A DNA stretch of 64,000 bases from an uncultured Desulfobacter sp. Its GTDB lineage: Bacteria > Desulfobacterota > Desulfobacteria > Desulfobacterales > Desulfobacteraceae. Positions 61,167 to 64,000 of the stretch are shown here, in pieces. The notes under the pieces were generated by a model that saw nothing but the letters and a program-made list of their open reading frames with translations, was not told the origin of the DNA and searched no databases. Each line of letters begins with the position of its first letter. The first letter of the stretch is position 1. The DNA lies in NCBI RefSeq assembly GCF_963666675.1, contig NZ_OY762929.1:3852001-3916000 (forward strand), given 5' to 3'. A program made the position numbers and the translations under genes.

Positions 61167-61260
61167 GCGGCCACGGGCCGACCTGACATATCGTCTGCCA
61201 GGCTTCGGCCCACAACGAAAATCGAAAGAACTCAATGGCTTATTGAGACCTTTCATATAA
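61163..61260 (-). repeat. dispersed inverted-repeat family, full copy (R5)
   Basis: Tandem to R4: GCGGCCACGGGCCGACCTGA, GGCTTCGGCCCACAACGAAAAT and the hairpin GAAAGAACTCAATGG / CTTATTGAGACCTTTC. The internal arms differ from R4, but ends and spacing agree. Confidence 0.7.
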
Positions 61261-61263
61261 AAA

Positions 61264-61312
61264 ACTGCCATGGGCTGGACGATCTGAACCAGGACGTTCA
61301 GCCCACAACACA
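61264..61312 (-). repeat. dispersed inverted-repeat family, half copy (R6)
   Basis: ACTGCCATGGGCTGGACG pairs with CGTTCAGCCCACAAC. The AAAGAA hairpin half is missing. It forms a tandem with R4 and R5 upstream of the coiled-coil gene. Confidence 0.6.
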
Positions 61313-61340
61313 AAAAAGAAAATACGGGCACCAATCAGTT

Positions 61341-62321
61341 ATGAGCGAAAACAGACTCGGGGATTACCTCAATCCAGAGGATGATCAGGCATTTGAGGAC
61401 GATGGGGCAGGCATTGGGGGCTCGATTTTTCAGCAGGAAGCCAACACCCTTAAAATTGAAAAACTATCCCAGCGGGTGACGATCATTTCCGTGATCATCC
61501 CCTGCATCATTATCGCCATTTTAACCTTTGTTTATCTCGATATCACTGAAAAAGTAGTGGACGTGGACCAGACCCAGGCAGACCATATGGAACAGGTATC
61601 ACAGGCCATTGACATTAAGCTCAATGCCTTGGATGTCAGGATCGCCAAAGCCACCCACGAGCTGGATGAAAAGCTGACAGCCATTGAAACCAAACGCCAG
61701 GCCCTTGAAAATCAGACCGCAAAAATGTCGGCGGCCAAAGTGGATCTCAAGGCCATGGAAGCAGCCCTTGGCAAGTTGGATAAACGGATCAAGACCAATG
61801 CCGATCAGGACAAATCCACCCTGGCCGCCACCGAACGTATCAACCAACAGCTTTTAGCCGCCATCGATAAAAACAATTCAGATGTCAAAGCCGTCTCCGG
61901 GCAGATCAAAAAGGAATTTCGCCTGTTTAAGGAGGAATTTGACGCAAGACTGCTTGAATTGTCCGCCTATGAACAACGCATTGCGCAGCTGACGAAGGAT
62001 ACAAATCTGCTGGGCAAACAACTGGAAAAATTGAAAAAAGAGACGGCCGCATCCATGGACAAAAAAATGGGGCTGCTCAAACAGGATCTTGAAAAACGCA
62101 TTGCCGCGGTGCAAAAACGCGCGGATGCAGCCCATTCTGCAGCGAAAAAGGCTGCAGCCACGGCGGAGGCTGCAAAATCGACACCCCAGCCCCAAGCAAC
62201 AACATCGCCTAAAGCGTCCACCTCCCCCCCAACATCCGCCCCAAAACCACAAACACCGGATGTGCCGATTCACAAAGTGCCGGGCACCGTGGGTATTTCA
62301 GAGCAGGATCTGTCCCAATAA
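61341..62321 (+). CDS. membrane-anchored coiled-coil protein
   Basis: A 326-residue protein. Residues 1-45 are acidic and cytoplasmic, a single membrane segment follows (VTIISVIIPCIIIAILTFVY, about 46-65), then a long, charged heptad-rich coiled coil to about residue 275, and a Pro/Thr/Ala-rich tail. This is a structural layout without enzyme motifs. ATG 61341 is the start; the open frame upstream only reads through the repeats R4-R6. It may be a scaffold in the envelope. Its TAA again lies in a repeat end. Confidence 0.65.
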   Translation: MSENRLGDYLNPEDDQAFEDDGAGIGGSIFQQEANTLKIEKLSQRVTIISVIIPCIIIAILTFVYLDITEKVVDVDQTQADHMEQVSQAIDIKLNALDVRIAKATHELDEKLTAIETKRQALENQTAKMSAAKVDLKAMEAALGKLDKRIKTNADQDKSTLAATERINQQLLAAIDKNNSDVKAVSGQIKKEFRLFKEEFDARLLELSAYEQRIAQLTKDTNLLGKQLEKLKKETAASMDKKMGLLKQDLEKRIAAVQKRADAAHSAAKKAAATAEAAKSTPQPQATTSPKASTSPPTSAPKPQTPDVPIHKVPGTVGISEQDLSQ

Positions 62322-62360
62322 CGGCCATGGGCACGCCCGGCCAAGCCACAGGAGTCTTGC
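62318..62360 (-). repeat. dispersed inverted-repeat family, partial copy (R8)
   Basis: ATAACGGCCATGGGC, then GCCCGGCCAAGCC. Only the terminal half of the unit is present. Its TAA is the stop codon of the coiled-coil gene, the same arrangement as after guaA and at 13782. Confidence 0.5.
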
Positions 62361-62413
62361 CGTTCCAAAGACCACCCAACAATTTAAAACCTACGGAAAA
62401 TTTTTTATAAAAC

Positions 62414-64000
62414 ATGAGCCATGCCCCACCTTCCAGCCCGAGAATCCGTGAAGAGCACCTCCTGATTCATCATCGCCTGGATTTTTCTGCGGCGTATATG
62501 GGGGTTAAATATATAAGCGAGCATGCAGCGGATTATCCGTTCACGATTACCCGGCACACCCTGGATGCGCTGCTTGCCGTATTTGACACCACCCGGTTTA
62601 AAAAGGCCAAACAAGCCTTTTTTCTATACCATGAAGCCGCCTGCACCCTGGTGGAGATGTGCAGAACAATGGAGAACGATATTTCCCGAACCATTGTACC
62701 GGACCTTATGTCGCTTCTCATGAAAAGTTCAGGCAACCTGCTTCGGGCATTAAGCCAGGCCCTTGGCCGGTTGGCGGATAATCGGCCCGCACGGAATGTC
62801 CCCGCTCTTCCCGACAATATCATGCCTTTGGACATCAATTTTGCCGGCCTTGCCGAAAGATTCACCCCCCCGGGTCAAAAATCGCCGGCCAACGGGCAAT
62901 GGGCCTGGAAAGGCAGAAGCCTGATATTCCAAACAGAAACAACGATCCTGGGCGTAGTCAAATTTGCCACATCCCCGGGCAATGTCCATGAAATCCACCA
63001 GGAAGCGTCATGGATGGACTGGTTCGCCCAAAACGGCATCGATTCTGATACCCGTGTCCCCGAGCCGGTCCGTCTCCAGGGAAACGATCTATTCAAAATC
63101 ACGGATGAACTGCCCCCGGGAGGACCGGATGGCCTGTATGGTCCGGTCTGCATCATCTTCATCCCCTGCCCGGGGTATTACGAATACCCCAATGTAAAAG
63201 ATGCGGATCAGGAACGTATTAAATCATCGTTTTTCAAATCCGCTTTTGCCTTGGGCAAACTATCATCTCTGGGGATTTACCATACCGCATTGATCCCATT
63301 ATTTCATAACCGGGTTCAGCAAAATCGAAGAAACGACAACGGCAGATATTTATGGGAACATGCCGGGCGCCTGGATCAGTGGCTGGACTCAAGCCGGTTC
63401 CCCAACTTTGCCGCATCCGGTTTGCGGGATTTCGAGCATATTGCCTGCCAGGCAAAGCCGCTGGACCTTGGGCATTATACCGGGGAATATCTGCTCAGTT
63501 TTATCATGGTGGCCGGTTCCTGTTTCAGAAATAAAGCCCCCCACCGGCGGGGCACAGACGGCACCCGCCCCCATGTGGACACCCGGGATCTTTTTTGCCC
63601 GGATCTGTTTGAGTCGCTTTTAACCGGGGTGTGTGAGTACTATTTCAAAGGGTTAACCCAATGTGAGTCCTTTGATCCAGAACCCTTTAACGTCCCTGGA
63701 CTTGTCCAGCAACTCATTGAAAAAATGGGAATGGATGAACATATGCAGGAAGCATTAAGGGTACAGGATCAGCTATCCATGAACGATGATCAGTTTAAGC
63801 AGTTCCTGGCGGCGCGGGGCGTGACCCGCATACCGGTCAAAGGAGAAGAAGAGATTACGTTGTTTACCGGCCCCCATCTCGGCGACTTCAATCAGGCCAT
63901 ATCCATACCTGAACTCATTGAATTTTTGTTCAAATTTTCCGCATACTGCGTATCCACCTGTTTTTTAAAACAGCATCACCGCACACGCAGTTTATCCCCG
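62414..64000 (+). CDS. large protein of possible kinase-like fold, open at the right edge
   Basis: A frame of 529 codons from ATG 62414 stays open to the window end, so the C-terminus is missing. The N-terminal 140 residues are helical. From about residue 165 kinase-like landmarks appear: ILGVVKFATSPGNVHEIHQE (lysine and helix-C glutamate positions), SLGIYHTALIPLFHNRVQ (catalytic-loop position), and GLRDFEH (DFG-like position). The HRD and DFG motifs are not canonical, so a pseudokinase of SidJ- or SelO-like type is possible. This is my reading and no family is proven. No clear ribosome site is seen. Confidence 0.45.
   Translation, partial: MSHAPPSSPRIREEHLLIHHRLDFSAAYMGVKYISEHAADYPFTITRHTLDALLAVFDTTRFKKAKQAFFLYHEAACTLVEMCRTMENDISRTIVPDLMSLLMKSSGNLLRALSQALGRLADNRPARNVPALPDNIMPLDINFAGLAERFTPPGQKSPANGQWAWKGRSLIFQTETTILGVVKFATSPGNVHEIHQEASWMDWFAQNGIDSDTRVPEPVRLQGNDLFKITDELPPGGPDGLYGPVCIIFIPCPGYYEYPNVKDADQERIKSSFFKSAFALGKLSSLGIYHTALIPLFHNRVQQNRRNDNGRYLWEHAGRLDQWLDSSRFPNFAASGLRDFEHIACQAKPLDLGHYTGEYLLSFIMVAGSCFRNKAPHRRGTDGTRPHVDTRDLFCPDLFESLLTGVCEYYFKGLTQCESFDPEPFNVPGLVQQLIEKMGMDEHMQEALRVQDQLSMNDDQFKQFLAARGVTRIPVKGEEEITLFTGPHLGDFNQAISIPELIEFLFKFSAYCVSTCFLKQHHRTRSLSP

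Noticed and set aside
61122..61340. Longer N-terminus of the coiled-coil protein
   Set aside because: The extra 73 codons lie inside three repeat copies. The acidic N-terminus and membrane segment start after ATG 61341.

Overview
The window reads as one chromosomal stretch of an anaerobic, probably marine, sulfate-reducer-like bacterium of the Desulfobacterota, near Desulfobacteraceae. That placement is an inference. It rests on a six-gene Ehr-type energy-converting complex, a cytoplasmic molybdopterin enzyme, moderate GC on the right side and many oxidoreductase-rich glycan genes. No rRNA, tRNA, CRISPR array, phage gene or transposase was seen.

Positions 1-41,850 are a long surface-glycan locus, all on the + strand and mostly with overlapping or nearly touching genes. 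(a) 1-5,936 is the end of a nonulosonic-acid set: the DegT aminotransferase end, an acyltransferase-like protein, a NeuC-type epimerase, a methyltransferase, a Gfo/Idh oxidoreductase, a NeuA-type CMP-sugar synthetase and an SDR. NeuB is not in view. (b) 6,022-12,580 holds methyltransferases, a sulfotransferase and two long GT-B-like proteins. (c) 12,598-23,114 is the most unusual part. It combines a pyruvate-type HpcH/HpaI aldolase, KdsB, a second NeuA-like enzyme, a GT2/cytidylyltransferase-like fusion, a GmhA-like isomerase, an IMPase-like phosphatase, two 2-oxo-acid-type dehydrogenases, two Gfo/Idh oxidoreductases and a methyltransferase. I read it as a candidate pathway for a CMP-activated 3-deoxy-2-ulosonic acid built with pyruvate instead of PEP. 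(d) 23,364-41,781 holds another long GT-B-like protein, a CDP-6-deoxyhexose branch (rfbF, rfbG, an RmlC-like cupin), a Wzy-like membrane protein, a deacetylase, glycosyltransferases, a FemAB-like protein, a bi-domain oxidoreductase and a heparinase-like lyase. It ends in a broken epimerase gene cut by a repeat.

Positions 42,103-47,239 are mixed: a lipoprotein, a minus-strand molybdopterin oxidoreductase, a hexapeptide-repeat protein and a PilZ-like protein. Positions 47,417-54,751 encode an Ehr complex, related to hydrogenase-4 and complex I, whose large subunit has lost the Ni-Fe cysteine ligands. Positions 55,116-58,601 are a zinc/manganese ABC importer whose permease carries a DtxR/MntR-like tail. 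Positions 58,826-61,074 carry efp and guaA, divergently transcribed. The right end has a coiled-coil membrane protein and an open gene of possible kinase-like fold.

A dispersed inverted-repeat family (nine full or partial copies seen) sits between genes. In four places its terminal ATAAC/ATGAC supplies the stop codon of the upstream gene. A separate near-perfect palindrome of about 165 bp follows the metal-transport operon. By eye the left 12 kb and the Wzy-like gene are clearly more AT-rich than the right 20 kb, which suggests mosaic acquisition of the glycan locus.
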